NCBI GenBank assembly: GCA_023145435.1
Contig: JAGLDS010000007.1
Location: 20,731 to 84,730, forward strand
Length of the DNA: 64,000 bases
Reading direction: 5' to 3'
Source of the DNA: Clostridiales bacterium
GTDB taxonomy: Bacteria > Bacillota > Clostridia > DUPQ01
Position numbers and translations under genes: made by a program. Positions 35,394-45,104 of this stretch are shown piece by piece (position 1 is the stretch's first letter; every line of letters begins with the position of its first letter). Below the pieces are notes generated by a model. That model made no database searches. It was not told the origin of the DNA and saw only the letters and a list, made by a program, of their open reading frames with translations.

Positions 35394-37375
35394 GTTTAAA
35401 AAATAAAATTTATAAAAGACTTTTAGAATATCAAAAAGATGTAGTATTTAATCATCGTTTTTCAAAATTAGTTGACAGTGAAATCGTTGAATGGACAGAT
35501 GCTCTTTATAAAAATAATATTGTGTTTATAGCAGCTGATATGCAGTTTCATTTTGATGATTTTAAAAAAATGGATTTTACAGGGCCAGAAATAAACCATC
35601 AAGAATGGCAACAACAAATAAATCGTTTTTTCTGGCTAAAGTTTGCAACGATTGAATATCAAAAAAACAAGTCAGATCATATGGCTAATATTGTATTTGA
35701 CACCGTAAATGCTTGGATGGATTTTTGGCCTAATTATGGAGAATTAACAGACATCTATCCCTTCAGACAACATGAATTTTGGGATCCAATGATAAATACA
35801 TCCATAAGATTAGGATTTAATAATCTTAATGGATGGGTTGGATGTGTTCCACACTTTTTTTCTCATCCTTTATTTACAGAAGAGTTTGTAGAAAAAATGG
35901 TAGAGTGTATTTTATGGCAAATAAAGCCTATGGTGTATAATAATCGTTATCGAGGCGGTGAAAATAATTGGAGACCAAACGAATTAGATAGCATATTATT
36001 TATATCACAAGTAATTCCAGGAGCAGAAAAATATCAAGAATATGCAGTTAGTCACCTAAATGATGCATTTATATCACAATTTGAAAGTGATGGTTCACAT
36101 ATAGAACATACTGATGACTACCATAATTGGATGAGTGATGTTTTTGCTAATTTAGCTATGTTAGCAAAAAAACGACCATCTCTTGGCCTTAAGATTGATT
36201 TGGGAAAAATAATAAAAATTATGGATTACGGACTAATTTGTAAAGCACCTGATGGACGTTCATTTGGGATTCATGATTCACAAGCCTGGCATGAAAACAA
36301 CCCAACGATTATTTATGATTATCTTGATAAGCGAGATAAAATCGCTTCGCTTATTAATCAACTAACCTTTAAAGAAAAATACAAAAATCAGTTTGATGTA
36401 TCGTTTTTAAAAGCTAGACAGTTTTTCTTACGTACATCATGGGACTATGATGCTACCATGGTATATTTTGATGCAAGTAAATGGGGTGGCTGGCATACCC
36501 ATATGTCAAGAAATTCAGTTAATATTTATCATGGAAATAAAATGATAATTACCGATCCTGGAACGCTAAATTATGGAAACAACTTGGATAGAGAGTATGG
36601 CAAATCAACTTGCGCACATAATACTATAACTATTGATAATATGACGCAAAACATATCTTCTAACCCAGAAATTGAACATTTTGAATCAACTAATCAATTA
36701 AGTCTTATTATTAGTGATTATACTGGAGGATACAAATCGTTTTATGATAATTCTAATGCAATTGTTGCTGAACATGAGAGAATATTCTTATGGGTAAAGA
36801 ATCATTTTATGTTAGTTTTTGATAATATAAATATTCAAGGGAATACAACAAAAAAAGTTATAGCTAGTCATTGGCAATACAAGGCAAAGGATGTGTTTCA
36901 TGATAGTAATAAACAATTAAGTCATTCGATTTTTAGCGATTATAATATATTAATTAAAAAAGTATATTCAAATGTAGAAACTAGTTCGACTATTTATAAA
37001 GGTCAAAAAGATCCTATGTTAGGGTATAATTCGAAAACTGGAAATAAATTAAGTGGCTCAACTCCTGCACCTATGTTTTCAATTGAAGCTGAAACTAATA
37101 AAGATGTTATTAAAATTGGACAGCTTATTATACCTTACAAAGGTGATATACCACCTAATGTTAGTGTGACTAGAAAGAAAACAAATTATGCTTTACTATT
37201 TAATATCTTAATAGATGATTATAAATTTGAAGTAGTATCTCACTATTTTGTTAGAGACTTCTTAAAATCTAACTCTGCAATTAGAGAAATTGAAGAGTTT
37301 AATAGTTTTGCACGATTCATTGTTAATGGATATAAAAATAACAAGCGTTTTTTGAAATGGAGTTATATGGGTTAA
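35390..37375 (+). CDS. Heparinase II/III-like polysaccharide lyase family protein
   Basis: 661 residues. The N-terminal alpha/alpha barrel region (about 1-340) includes GENNWRPNELDSI, and the middle has the anti-parallel beta-sheet catalytic region with GGWHTHMSRNS and CAHNTITIDNM. These match the heparinase II/III and alginate-lyase fold; His and Tyr catalysis is usual there. No signal peptide is seen. The ATGA start overlaps GtrA. The uronic acid substrate of the family fits the dehydrogenase at the left of the window, but a link is speculative. Confidence 0.85.
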   Translation: MSLKNKIYKRLLEYQKDVVFNHRFSKLVDSEIVEWTDALYKNNIVFIAADMQFHFDDFKKMDFTGPEINHQEWQQQINRFFWLKFATIEYQKNKSDHMANIVFDTVNAWMDFWPNYGELTDIYPFRQHEFWDPMINTSIRLGFNNLNGWVGCVPHFFSHPLFTEEFVEKMVECILWQIKPMVYNNRYRGGENNWRPNELDSILFISQVIPGAEKYQEYAVSHLNDAFISQFESDGSHIEHTDDYHNWMSDVFANLAMLAKKRPSLGLKIDLGKIIKIMDYGLICKAPDGRSFGIHDSQAWHENNPTIIYDYLDKRDKIASLINQLTFKEKYKNQFDVSFLKARQFFLRTSWDYDATMVYFDASKWGGWHTHMSRNSVNIYHGNKMIITDPGTLNYGNNLDREYGKSTCAHNTITIDNMTQNISSNPEIEHFESTNQLSLIISDYTGGYKSFYDNSNAIVAEHERIFLWVKNHFMLVFDNINIQGNTTKKVIASHWQYKAKDVFHDSNKQLSHSIFSDYNILIKKVYSNVETSSTIYKGQKDPMLGYNSKTGNKLSGSTPAPMFSIEAETNKDVIKIGQLIIPYKGDIPPNVSVTRKKTNYALLFNILIDDYKFEVVSHYFVRDFLKSNSAIREIEEFNSFARFIVNGYKNNKRFLKWSYMG

Positions 37376-37377
37376 TC

Positions 37378-38169
37378 ATGAAAAAGAAGTTAATTATTGT
37401 TATTACCATATTGGTTGTTTTAGTCGTATTTTTCTATCCCCTTAGAAGTTATCTTGTAATGGGGGTTTATTCGACCATTCATAAAAAAGATAGTGTATTT
37501 GAAAAATATGATGTACCTTTACAAATAAAGGGAGGATTAGCTACTTTTAAAAGTGATTATTATCCATTCATTATGTATTTTAACGATTCAGAAGGATTTT
37601 CTAGATTTTCAGGTATAGATAGTGAGTTATCAATTATATATAATTTTGGTTCCTTTAATTTTCCGTATATTGCTTCTTCACTATTTAATGAAAAATCACC
37701 ATATTATTCTACTTTTTATGGAGTTTATGCAGTTAAACCAAAAGACCAAAAACAATTATTTGGATTTGATAATGGGAAATTAATTGAAAGTCAATTAGTG
37801 TTAGTTCCTGAATATGACTTGACTCAGTTAGTGTTAAAAGGTTTAGGATGTGAAAATATTGAATTTTCATATGAGATTATGGATAGCTCTAAATCAGTTA
37901 ATGATTTTGTTGTGGTTGATGCAATAATTACTACAAATTCGATGGCACATGAATATCAAGGATTTATTAGAAATTATTTGCAATATGGACGACCTTATTT
38001 GTGGTTACAGCCTAAAACGTCTTTTAAACAAGCAACTTACTATGGTAAAATATATGCTTCAGTAATAAGTGAAAGTAATATAACACTTTGTTATTATATT
38101 ATAACTCAAAACATTGAAACATTAGAAGAATGTGAAGAAATTTTCTTAGGTGAATTCAGTAATAAATAA
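37378..38169 (+). CDS. Membrane-anchored hypothetical protein
   Basis: 263 residues from ATG 37378; an in-frame ATG at 37357 adds seven residues and cannot be excluded. The N-terminus MKKKLIIVITILVVLVVFFYP is a signal anchor. The rest is probably extracytoplasmic with aromatic-rich strands. I do not recognise a family. It sits in the GtrA-heparinase-GT-C operon, and its stop is next to the promoter of the following gene. Confidence 0.72.
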   Translation: MKKKLIIVITILVVLVVFFYPLRSYLVMGVYSTIHKKDSVFEKYDVPLQIKGGLATFKSDYYPFIMYFNDSEGFSRFSGIDSELSIIYNFGSFNFPYIASSLFNEKSPYYSTFYGVYAVKPKDQKQLFGFDNGKLIESQLVLVPEYDLTQLVLKGLGCENIEFSYEIMDSSKSVNDFVVVDAIITTNSMAHEYQGFIRNYLQYGRPYLWLQPKTSFKQATYYGKIYASVISESNITLCYYIITQNIETLEECEEIFLGEFSNK

Positions 38170-38178
38170 TGATATAAT
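38170..38178 (+). promoter_or_regulatory. Extended -10 element before the Gpi18-like gene
   Basis: TGATATAAT at 38170-38178 starts one base after the upstream stop. Transcription near 38185 would leave a 10-base leader containing AGAGG before the ATG at 38195. It overlaps no coding sequence. Confidence 0.5.
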
Positions 38179-38194
38179 CATCAAGAGGTTGTGT

Positions 38195-39355
38195 ATGGAA
38201 ATAATACAGAATAAAAAATTTAAAATTACTTTTATTATAGTTGTTAGTTTTCTAGCAATAGTTATTAGATATATGTTTAAAGATTATCAGTCACCTGATT
38301 TTTTCTGGTATTTAAATGTATGGTTTGAAGAGATAACTGCTAAAGGGGGATTTTTAGCTTTAAGTCAGCCTATTTCTAATTATTCACCTCTTTATATTTA
38401 TTTCATGGCAATTATGACATATATTCCGGTTTTTTCTTTGTTTCAGATAAAAATATTTTCAATATTATTTGATTTTGTTGCAGCTTATTACGTTTTTAAA
38501 ATTGTAGAATTAAAGTTTAAAGAGGGTTTTACACCTTATTTTGCTTATGCAATAACATTGTTTATACCAACTGTCATTTTAAATGGCGCATTTGCAGCGC
38601 AGTGTGATATGATTTTTACAGCCTTTTTAATTGGAATGATTTATTACTTAATGAAAGAGAAAAATATATTAGCAATGGTGTTTTTTGGTATTGCTGTTGC
38701 ATTTAAATTACAAGCTATTTTTATAGCTCCATTATTATTAGTTCTCTTGTTACGAAAAAAATTAAAATTATGGCAATTGCTTCTTTCACCTACTATGTAT
38801 GTTATAACACTTCTACCCGCATATTTTATTGGTCGCCCCTTTAAAGAACTAATTACTATTTACTTTACTCAAGTTGGGTATTATCCATACTTAACAATGA
38901 ATTGTGCAAATATCTATCAGTTTTTTCCAGATGCAGATTTTATTTTATTTAATAAAATAGGATTAATTACTACTTTTATAATAGTTCTTGTAATAAGTTT
39001 ATGGGTTGGATTAAATAAAAGTAAACTTACTACTGATTTGATTGTTGAAACTGCAATTCTTTTTTTATTAGTATTACCTTTTTTCTTACCACAGATGCAT
39101 GAGAGATATTATTTTCCAGCAGAAGTACTTGTGGTTATTTATGCTTTTTATAATAAAAAGTTCTTTTATATATCAATTGCTTTAATTGCTACTGTATTTT
39201 TAAGTTATGGACCATTTGTGTTTAATACTCACCTGTTAGACATGAGAGTTCTTGCTGTCATGATATTTACTATTATCTTGTTTTTTATAACTGATATATA
39301 TGGAAAACTAAAAGATGAAGTTCTAATTGAAGAAAAAACTGCTGTAGAAGATTGA
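38195..39355 (+). CDS. Gpi18-like GT-C mannosyltransferase
   Basis: 386 residues with about nine membrane helices. The first luminal loop has the acidic D-x-D-like motif (KDYQSPDFFWYLNVWFEE) and the NYSPLYIYFMA segment of the PIG-V/Gpi18 superfamily (COG5542). The start at 38195 has AGAGG in front; an upstream ATG at 38150 lies inside the preceding gene and has none. GT-C enzymes use polyprenyl-phosphate sugars and act on the outer face, which fits with GtrA nearby. The acceptor is unknown. A bidirectional terminator follows. Confidence 0.82.
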   Translation: MEIIQNKKFKITFIIVVSFLAIVIRYMFKDYQSPDFFWYLNVWFEEITAKGGFLALSQPISNYSPLYIYFMAIMTYIPVFSLFQIKIFSILFDFVAAYYVFKIVELKFKEGFTPYFAYAITLFIPTVILNGAFAAQCDMIFTAFLIGMIYYLMKEKNILAMVFFGIAVAFKLQAIFIAPLLLVLLLRKKLKLWQLLLSPTMYVITLLPAYFIGRPFKELITIYFTQVGYYPYLTMNCANIYQFFPDADFILFNKIGLITTFIIVLVISLWVGLNKSKLTTDLIVETAILFLLVLPFFLPQMHERYYFPAEVLVVIYAFYNKKFFYISIALIATVFLSYGPFVFNTHLLDMRVLAVMIFTIILFFITDIYGKLKDEVLIEEKTAVED

Positions 39356-39383
39356 AAACAATATACTTGTTATTTAGCAAACA

Positions 39384-39414
39384 AAAAGAGGATGGATTTT
39401 TTCCATCCTCTTTT
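39384..39414. terminator. Bidirectional terminator between convergent genes
   Basis: A 13-bp stem AAAAGAGGATGGA (39384-39396) with TCCATCCTCTTTT (39402-39414). It has T-runs in both directions, serving the Gpi18-like gene and the 5'-nucleotidase gene. Confidence 0.93.
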
Positions 39415-39433
39415 ATACTAAGGTTTTACTTCT

Positions 39434-41110
39434 CTATGGAGTTACTAACATTTGGCCAATATAGATCATATTAGGATCATCAATTGTTGCTTCGTTCATT
39501 TCATAAAGTTCCGCCCATGTTAATGCATATATTGCAGCAATACTTGATAGTGTATCACCAGCAACTACTTCATAGGTTCCATCTGTACCAACATAAGAAC
39601 CTTCAATAACTGTTACTCTGTTTTCTGGTAGTGGAGCAATAACTCCTCTAGCCATAATGTAGTCAATTACAGCTTCGTCAAGAGCTTTATACTCATTAAC
39701 TGTTTCTGTCATTAACATAGAATAACCATCACCACCTGCTGCCATGAAATCGTTAGTAGCTAGGATATAGGTAGCTTCTAAATTAATAGGTTCACCATTT
39801 ACTAGTAAATTAACAATTCTTTCACCTACAGGTTTTGATAAGTCAATTGAAAATGACATACCACCAACATGTGGGAATTTACCTGATGCATCAGGATATG
39901 AACTTGTTCCATATTCTAATGCTTCTTTAATAATTGCACCTGTTACTTCTTTAGTGATAATGTAGTTACCAAAAGGTAGAACTGTAATAATATCTCCTTT
40001 TGTAATGTAACCTGCATCAATACTAGATCTAATACCACCACCATTAGTAATTGCAGCATCTGCACCAGATTCTTCTAACATTGCATTAGTTACAAGATTA
40101 CCCATATTTGTTTCACCAGTTCTAACAAAGCCTCTTTCACCTTGTAATAGTAAAGTTGTTCTTCCAACTTCTTCTGATAAAATTACTTCTTGAGCTGCAC
40201 TGATTGATTCAGCTAAAGCCAATACTTCTGCATTTGGAACTGTTTCAGCAGCATCGTCTTTGGTAATTAATGAAGCTACTTTTGCAGTAACCACATTACC
40301 TACAACGGTAATTTCAACTACACCTAAATTTTTGTCATATTCTCCAGTACTTGCAATTAAAGTTCCGTTTACAATTAAACCTTCTGGAAATATAGTATGA
40401 CTGTGTCCATCAATAATAACATCAATACCATCAACATCTGTAGCCACTTTTTCACTGGTATAGAAACTATCCTTATCAGTTCCTAAATGAGCTAGGGCTA
40501 TAATAACATCGCAACCTAATCCTTCTAATAGTGTTACCATTTCTTGTGCTTTCTCTGAAGGATCTGCGAAGGTCAACCCTGCAACATTGTCAGGATGTGT
40601 CTTATAGGTGGTTTCAGGAGTAGCTAATCCAAAAATACCAACTTTTACACCATCAAATGTCATAATTTCATATGGGTCTAATAAGGTTGTACCTGTACTG
40701 GTCATTACATTGGCAGAAATAATTGGAAAATCTGCCATATCAGCTAATTCTAATAATCGTTCATAACCATAATTAAAATCATGATTACCAGGGGTCAAAA
40801 GATCATAACCCATGAGGTTATAGATTTCTACAATACTAGCACCTTCTTCTAATGTGGCAATTGTTTGGCCATGGAAAGTGTCTCCTGCATCCATTAGTAT
40901 TGTGTTAGGGTTTTCAGCACGAAGTTCTTCAACTAAAGTGGCGATTTTAGCTAATCCCATTCCAGCATATTTACCTTCAAATACTCTTGCGTGAGTGTCA
41001 TTAGTATGAGCAATAACAATTGTGGTATCAGCAGCTAAAACATTTGAAGGTATCAAAACAGTTAGTAGTAATGATAAAACAAGTACTATCGTCATTAGTT
41101 TTCTTTTCAT
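39434..41110 (-). CDS. Secreted 5'-nucleotidase / UDP-sugar hydrolase with LysM domain
   Basis: 558 residues. A signal peptide (MKRKLMTIVLVLSLLLTVLIP...) is cleaved after about residue 26. The calcineurin-like phosphatase core has HTNDTHARV, GDTFHG, GNHDFNYG, ALAHLGTD and GHSHT in order. A C-terminal 5_nucleotid domain follows (ERGFVRTGETNMGNLVTNAM, ITNGGGIRSSID). A LysM repeat at about 510-558 (YEVVAGDTLSSIAAIYAL) should anchor it to peptidoglycan. It would release phosphate and nucleosides from extracellular nucleotides. It has a GGAGG site. Confidence 0.95.
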   Translation of the reverse strand: MKRKLMTIVLVLSLLLTVLIPSNVLAADTTIVIAHTNDTHARVFEGKYAGMGLAKIATLVEELRAENPNTILMDAGDTFHGQTIATLEEGASIVEIYNLMGYDLLTPGNHDFNYGYERLLELADMADFPIISANVMTSTGTTLLDPYEIMTFDGVKVGIFGLATPETTYKTHPDNVAGLTFADPSEKAQEMVTLLEGLGCDVIIALAHLGTDKDSFYTSEKVATDVDGIDVIIDGHSHTIFPEGLIVNGTLIASTGEYDKNLGVVEITVVGNVVTAKVASLITKDDAAETVPNAEVLALAESISAAQEVILSEEVGRTTLLLQGERGFVRTGETNMGNLVTNAMLEESGADAAITNGGGIRSSIDAGYITKGDIITVLPFGNYIITKEVTGAIIKEALEYGTSSYPDASGKFPHVGGMSFSIDLSKPVGERIVNLLVNGEPINLEATYILATNDFMAAGGDGYSMLMTETVNEYKALDEAVIDYIMARGVIAPLPENRVTVIEGSYVGTDGTYEVVAGDTLSSIAAIYALTWAELYEMNEATIDDPNMIYIGQMLVTP

Positions 41111-41171
41111 TTTATTTTCCTCCTATAATAATTTATATAAATACTATGATAGTATTTTATAAAACTAAAAA

Positions 41172-41196
41172 ATCACCTAATAAAATATTAGGTTAT
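41172..41196 (-). other. Terminator-like hairpin in the 5'-nucleotidase leader
   Basis: ACCTAATA (41175-41182) pairs with TATTAGGT (41186-41193) around a 3-base loop; on the minus strand it runs into GATTTTTTAG. It could terminate the upstream PHP operon or attenuate the 5'-nucleotidase transcript. The stem is AT-rich and weak. Confidence 0.45.
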
Positions 41197-41305
41197 TCTT
41201 TTGTAAATTGCTTAAAAATTTAAGATTATCTTATGTATTAAATTGTTGAATATATTTTAAGTCCTATTCTACTGTTTTTTAGAATACGCAATTAATGTCT
41301 CCTTA

Positions 41306-41334
41306 ATTATAGTCTTTTTTACACCGGTTTTCAA
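41306..41334 (-). promoter_or_regulatory. Sigma-A promoter of the 5'-nucleotidase gene
   Basis: On the minus strand TTGAAA at 41334-41329 and TATAAT at 41311-41306 are spaced by exactly 17 bases. Transcription near 41299 leaves a leader of about 190 bases that holds the hairpin at 41172-41196 and no conserved riboswitch I recognise. Confidence 0.7.
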
Positions 41335-41373
41335 GAGTACTAAGCATTAAAAAAACTTTTTAATTACATCATG

Positions 41374-42153
41374 CTATTTGCTAAAAGCCTTTTTATAATA
41401 GATTGATTCACTTATTAAATCATACCCATGTCCAACCCAATCGGCTGAATGTGCATCTGAACCAAATGAATAGTCTATATTATAATCATAGGATAAATTC
41501 ATTATGTCTTTTGATGGATACACATCACTATTACTAACCTTATGAAGAAATGCAAGTGAGTTAATTTCTAGTTTCACACCTGTTTCTTCAAGAGCTATCA
41601 TGATTTTTTTCAATATATCTATATTACTATTATGATCATACATACCTTTTTTCATAGGAAATCTTTTAGGTAGTGTGTAAACCCACCTTTGTAAATCTAG
41701 GTGGGCTATTATATCAAAATATCCTGATTTAATAGCTTTTAGAGAGTTTTCAAAAGAAATCCTAGCATATTCATTAGGATTTAAATTAGATGATAATATA
41801 TTATATCCAGGTATATGAAAATGAGTTGCTCCTAAAACCAAATCAAATTCTCCTTGATTTAGGTTGTATTCAATTTCGTCAATAAAATCGGGATGATAAT
41901 CAACCTCAATTCCTGTTTTAATAACAATTTTACTTTCATATTCTTTAGCTTTTTTCTTTACAGCTAAACAATATTTTTCGATATTACCTTTTTTTATTCT
42001 ATCACCTGCATCAGAAATTGATAATGGCATATGATCTGTAAAGCAGATTTCATCAAATCCTTGGTTAATGGCGCTTTCTATAAAGGCATCTGCTCTATGT
42101 GGTTCGTTTGTAAGATTAGGGTGAGTGTGGTAATCACATTTTTTATTTAACAT
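41374..42153 (-). CDS. PHP-domain phosphoesterase, histidinol-phosphatase-like
   Basis: 259 residues from the ATG at 42153, which follows GGAGA at good spacing; longer in-frame starts are less likely. The metal-binding signature DYHTHPN, the ICFTDHMPL strand, GIEVDYH, LGATHF, DIIAHLD and the terminal FGSDAHS are all present, matching the HisK type of PHP enzyme. HisK makes histidinol, but there is no other histidine gene here and the family is promiscuous. It is cotranscribed with the URO-D family gene upstream. Confidence 0.88.
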   Translation of the reverse strand: MLNKKCDYHTHPNLTNEPHRADAFIESAINQGFDEICFTDHMPLSISDAGDRIKKGNIEKYCLAVKKKAKEYESKIVIKTGIEVDYHPDFIDEIEYNLNQGEFDLVLGATHFHIPGYNILSSNLNPNEYARISFENSLKAIKSGYFDIIAHLDLQRWVYTLPKRFPMKKGMYDHNSNIDILKKIMIALEETGVKLEINSLAFLHKVSNSDVYPSKDIMNLSYDYNIDYSFGSDAHSADWVGHGYDLISESIYYKKAFSK

Positions 42154-42178
42154 ATTTTTTCTCCATAATATTTTTTTA

Positions 42179-43186
42179 TTATTCTTCAAATGCTTTTAGC
42201 ATTGCCATAACATTTTCACAAGGAATATCATATGGAAGTGCATGGGTAGGTGCTGCAATATACCCTCCATTTTCTCCTAAGATATTCATAATTCTTTTTG
42301 TTTCTTTATAGACGACTTGAGGACTTTCAAATGGAAGCAGTGCTTGAGTGCTAATAGCTCCCCAAAATGACAATTGTCCTCCAAATTGTTTCTTTATTTT
42401 CTTAATATCATATATTTCAGGTTGAAATGTATTATAGCAATTAAGACCGGCATCAAGTAAATCGGGGAAAATCTCTTCAATATCTCCACAGGAATGTTGC
42501 ATAATATAAAATCCATGCTTTTGACATGCGGCGTACATTTTTTTAATGCGTGGTAATATAAATTCTCGCCATAGGGCAGGACCCATGATAAGACCATGTT
42601 GTTGTCCCCAATCGTCTCCAAAGTAGAAACCATCAATACCAGTAAATTGTCCATAAAGTTCAATAACACTAATATTGAAATCGCAAATCTGATCAAGTAA
42701 TTGGTGAACAAAGTTTGGATTAAGAGCCATATCCATTAGTAAATTTTCAAACCCTCTCATTGACCAAGCTCGTTCAAATAGAGAAAATCCAATATCTCCT
42801 ATAACAAAATTATCTTTTTTTTCTACTAGACTATTTTTTATATGATTAGAAGCAATCTCTATATTAAGAGTTGGGAAATCAACCATAGATATGTTAGCTT
42901 CTTTAAATAATGGGTCGTCAATTATTCCAATATCTTTATCAACACCACTTCTGTTCCAAACCACACCAAAGAAATCTCTAAAATTTCCTGGCTTTTCCTT
43001 TAGTTCTTCATTAATATCATTCCAATAAGCTCTATGAAGGTGATTGTTGAGTTTGCCAAGGAATTTTTCATCATCTAAAAAGGCAACCATTTTTTTATGT
43101 TCTTCCATAGTAAATTCAACATGGTAAGGAATACTATCAGATGACTTATGCGATAAACTATTTATAACTCGTTGCCTATTGTTCAT
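42179..43186 (-). CDS. URO-D family protein, MtaA/CmuA-like methyltransferase candidate
   Basis: 335 residues from the ATG at 43186, which has AAAAGGAG; a start at 43231 lacks one. The uroporphyrinogen decarboxylase fold is recognised from FYFGDDWGQQHG, the QHSCGD motif and the C-terminal PTHALPYDIPCENV. An H-x-C (HSC) and a later C fit the zinc-type HxCxnC pattern of corrinoid or CoM methyltransferases, not heme-making URO-D. Substrate is unknown. It forms a leftward pair with the PHP gene. Confidence 0.82.
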   Translation of the reverse strand: MNNRQRVINSLSHKSSDSIPYHVEFTMEEHKKMVAFLDDEKFLGKLNNHLHRAYWNDINEELKEKPGNFRDFFGVVWNRSGVDKDIGIIDDPLFKEANISMVDFPTLNIEIASNHIKNSLVEKKDNFVIGDIGFSLFERAWSMRGFENLLMDMALNPNFVHQLLDQICDFNISVIELYGQFTGIDGFYFGDDWGQQHGLIMGPALWREFILPRIKKMYAACQKHGFYIMQHSCGDIEEIFPDLLDAGLNCYNTFQPEIYDIKKIKKQFGGQLSFWGAISTQALLPFESPQVVYKETKRIMNILGENGGYIAAPTHALPYDIPCENVMAMLKAFEE

Positions 43187-43260
43187 AATTTCTCCTTTTG
43201 GTTTTTCTAAAAACATTATATAATAAATCAAATAGTAAATGAATAGTTAATGGGGAATAC

Positions 43261-45024
43261 ATGAGTTCAAAAATGACAAAAAAAGATTATATTATCGCAA
43301 TTATCATGACAATGTTATATTTTGTGTTGGCTTTAGTTAATTTAGGTGATTTTAATGCTCCGCAAACAGGCTATGTTGCCAGGGGATCAAACAGAGAATT
43401 TATAATTGAATTTGATGAACCAAAACAGTTAGAGAAAATCATGTATTATTGTGGATTAGGAGAAGATTGGTATTCAGTTATTGCCTATGATGTTTTTTAT
43501 CTTGATGAAAAAGGTGAATACAAAGAACTTATTACTTTAGAAAAATTAAGTAATGATATGTTTAAGTGGAAACAAGCAAATGCAAGTGTTTTAACATCAT
43601 CTCTTCGTTTTATTTCAAAAAATTATACTAATGAAGATAAAAGTATTAGTGGAACTAAAGGAGAGTTGTTGGAAATTGCTATTTATGAACAGGGAAATGA
43701 ACAACCAATTCCAATAATTAATCATAAAATTATTACTGAGTCAGCCAATGGCTCTGTTAACTTATTTGATGAGCAAGAGTTTGCGGTTTATAAATCAACC
43801 TTTATGAATACTACCTACTTTGACGAAGTATATTTTCCAAGAACAGCTTATGAGTATATAAATGGATTGCTTCCATACGAAAACACACACCCACCACTTG
43901 GAAAGATTATTATTACATGGGGAATCAGAATATTTGGATTTACACCTTTTGGATGGAGAATTATGGGTGTCCTATTTGGAGCATTAATGCTACCTATGAT
44001 GTATGTGTTTGGAAAGCGAGTATTTAAGACAACTTTCTTGGCTTTTATTGTATCCTTTTTAATGATGTTTGATTTTATGCATTTTACACAGACAAGAATT
44101 GGGTCTGTTGATGGGTATTTAGCATTTTTTGTTCTTGTTATGTTTTATTATATGAATCAATATTTTATGAAAAAATCATATGAAATAAAATTTAGGGTTA
44201 ATATTTATCCTCTAATTCTTAGTGGTATATTCTTTGGCTTGGCAGCATCAGTAAAATGGATTGGCTTATACGCAGGTGCAGGGATTGCAATAATGTTCTT
44301 TTTAAAACAATTTCTTGAAATTCGAGATTATAAAAAAGGATATATTTTAAAAAGTAATTTTTTCAGAAAAATAATGATACCAACCCTATTATTATGTTTA
44401 ATATTTTTTATTGTAATACCTTTATCAATATACTTTGTTTCTTTTAAACCTATTTTTAATTATAGCGGTAATGAAAACATTATTACAGAATTTTTAAAAG
44501 CACAAACACATATGTATTCTTATCATTCAGGAGTTGTTACAACTCATCCATATGCATCTCCTTGGTGGCAATGGCCTGCTATGGTTAGACCTGTATATTT
44601 TTACCAATTAAAAAACCCTGCAGAGGGAATGTGGGGAGCGATTGCTTCATTTGGTAATCCATTAGTGTGGTGGACAGGATTTATTTGTATGTTAACAACA
44701 GCTGTATTAGCATGGAGTAAAAAAGATAAACGAGTTGTATTTATTTATGTAGCATATCTATCATTATTATTACCATGGGCAATTGCTCCAAGAAAAATAA
44801 CATTTTTATATCACTACTTTTCATTAGTTCCTTTTATTATATTTGCTATAACTTATAATATTGAACATATTATAAAAAAGAACAAGAAGAACAAGAAAAT
44901 TATTATTTTATATTTAGTATTAGTAGCAGTATTGTTTGCAGTGTTTTATCCGGCATTAACAGGGATTGAAGTACCACTTAAGTATATTGAATCACTTAGA
45001 TGGTTACCTTCTTGGTTCTTTTAA
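43261..45024 (+). CDS. PMT-family protein O-mannosyltransferase (GT39)
   Basis: 587 residues. It has the N-terminal transmembrane region and ectodomain of the PMT family. The hallmark acidic/aromatic loop is FPRTAYEYINGLLPYENTHPPLGKIIITW, followed by many membrane helices (about 10). The Mip1/PMT segment SYHSGVVTTHPYASPWWQWPAMVRPVY is conserved. Such enzymes transfer mannose from polyprenyl-phosphate-mannose to Ser/Thr of exported proteins. GGGGA lies 5 bases before the ATG. No polyprenyl-phosphate-mannose synthase is in the window. Confidence 0.9.
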   Translation: MSSKMTKKDYIIAIIMTMLYFVLALVNLGDFNAPQTGYVARGSNREFIIEFDEPKQLEKIMYYCGLGEDWYSVIAYDVFYLDEKGEYKELITLEKLSNDMFKWKQANASVLTSSLRFISKNYTNEDKSISGTKGELLEIAIYEQGNEQPIPIINHKIITESANGSVNLFDEQEFAVYKSTFMNTTYFDEVYFPRTAYEYINGLLPYENTHPPLGKIIITWGIRIFGFTPFGWRIMGVLFGALMLPMMYVFGKRVFKTTFLAFIVSFLMMFDFMHFTQTRIGSVDGYLAFFVLVMFYYMNQYFMKKSYEIKFRVNIYPLILSGIFFGLAASVKWIGLYAGAGIAIMFFLKQFLEIRDYKKGYILKSNFFRKIMIPTLLLCLIFFIVIPLSIYFVSFKPIFNYSGNENIITEFLKAQTHMYSYHSGVVTTHPYASPWWQWPAMVRPVYFYQLKNPAEGMWGAIASFGNPLVWWTGFICMLTTAVLAWSKKDKRVVFIYVAYLSLLLPWAIAPRKITFLYHYFSLVPFIIFAITYNIEHIIKKNKKNKKIIILYLVLVAVLFAVFYPALTGIEVPLKYIESLRWLPSWFF

Positions 45025-45104
45025 AGGACAATTTGTATAATTGAATAAAACATAAAGACAACATCTATAATTTGTTTTTATATTTATTTTAAATTGTTAT
45101 ACTA

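Noticed and set aside
41172..41196. Purine or phosphate riboswitch before the 5'-nucleotidase
   Set aside because: No conserved aptamer sequence is visible, only one simple hairpin.
41020..41223. Reading frame of 67 codons on the plus strand
   Set aside because: It covers the antisense of the 5'-nucleotidase signal peptide and leader, with no ribosome site and no family.
41281..41310. Leader peptide for the 5'-nucleotidase: AAGGAG plus a TTG start on the minus strand
   Set aside because: The Shine-Dalgarno-like AAGGAG (41304-41299) lies between the -10 box and the predicted transcription start, so it would not be in the RNA.
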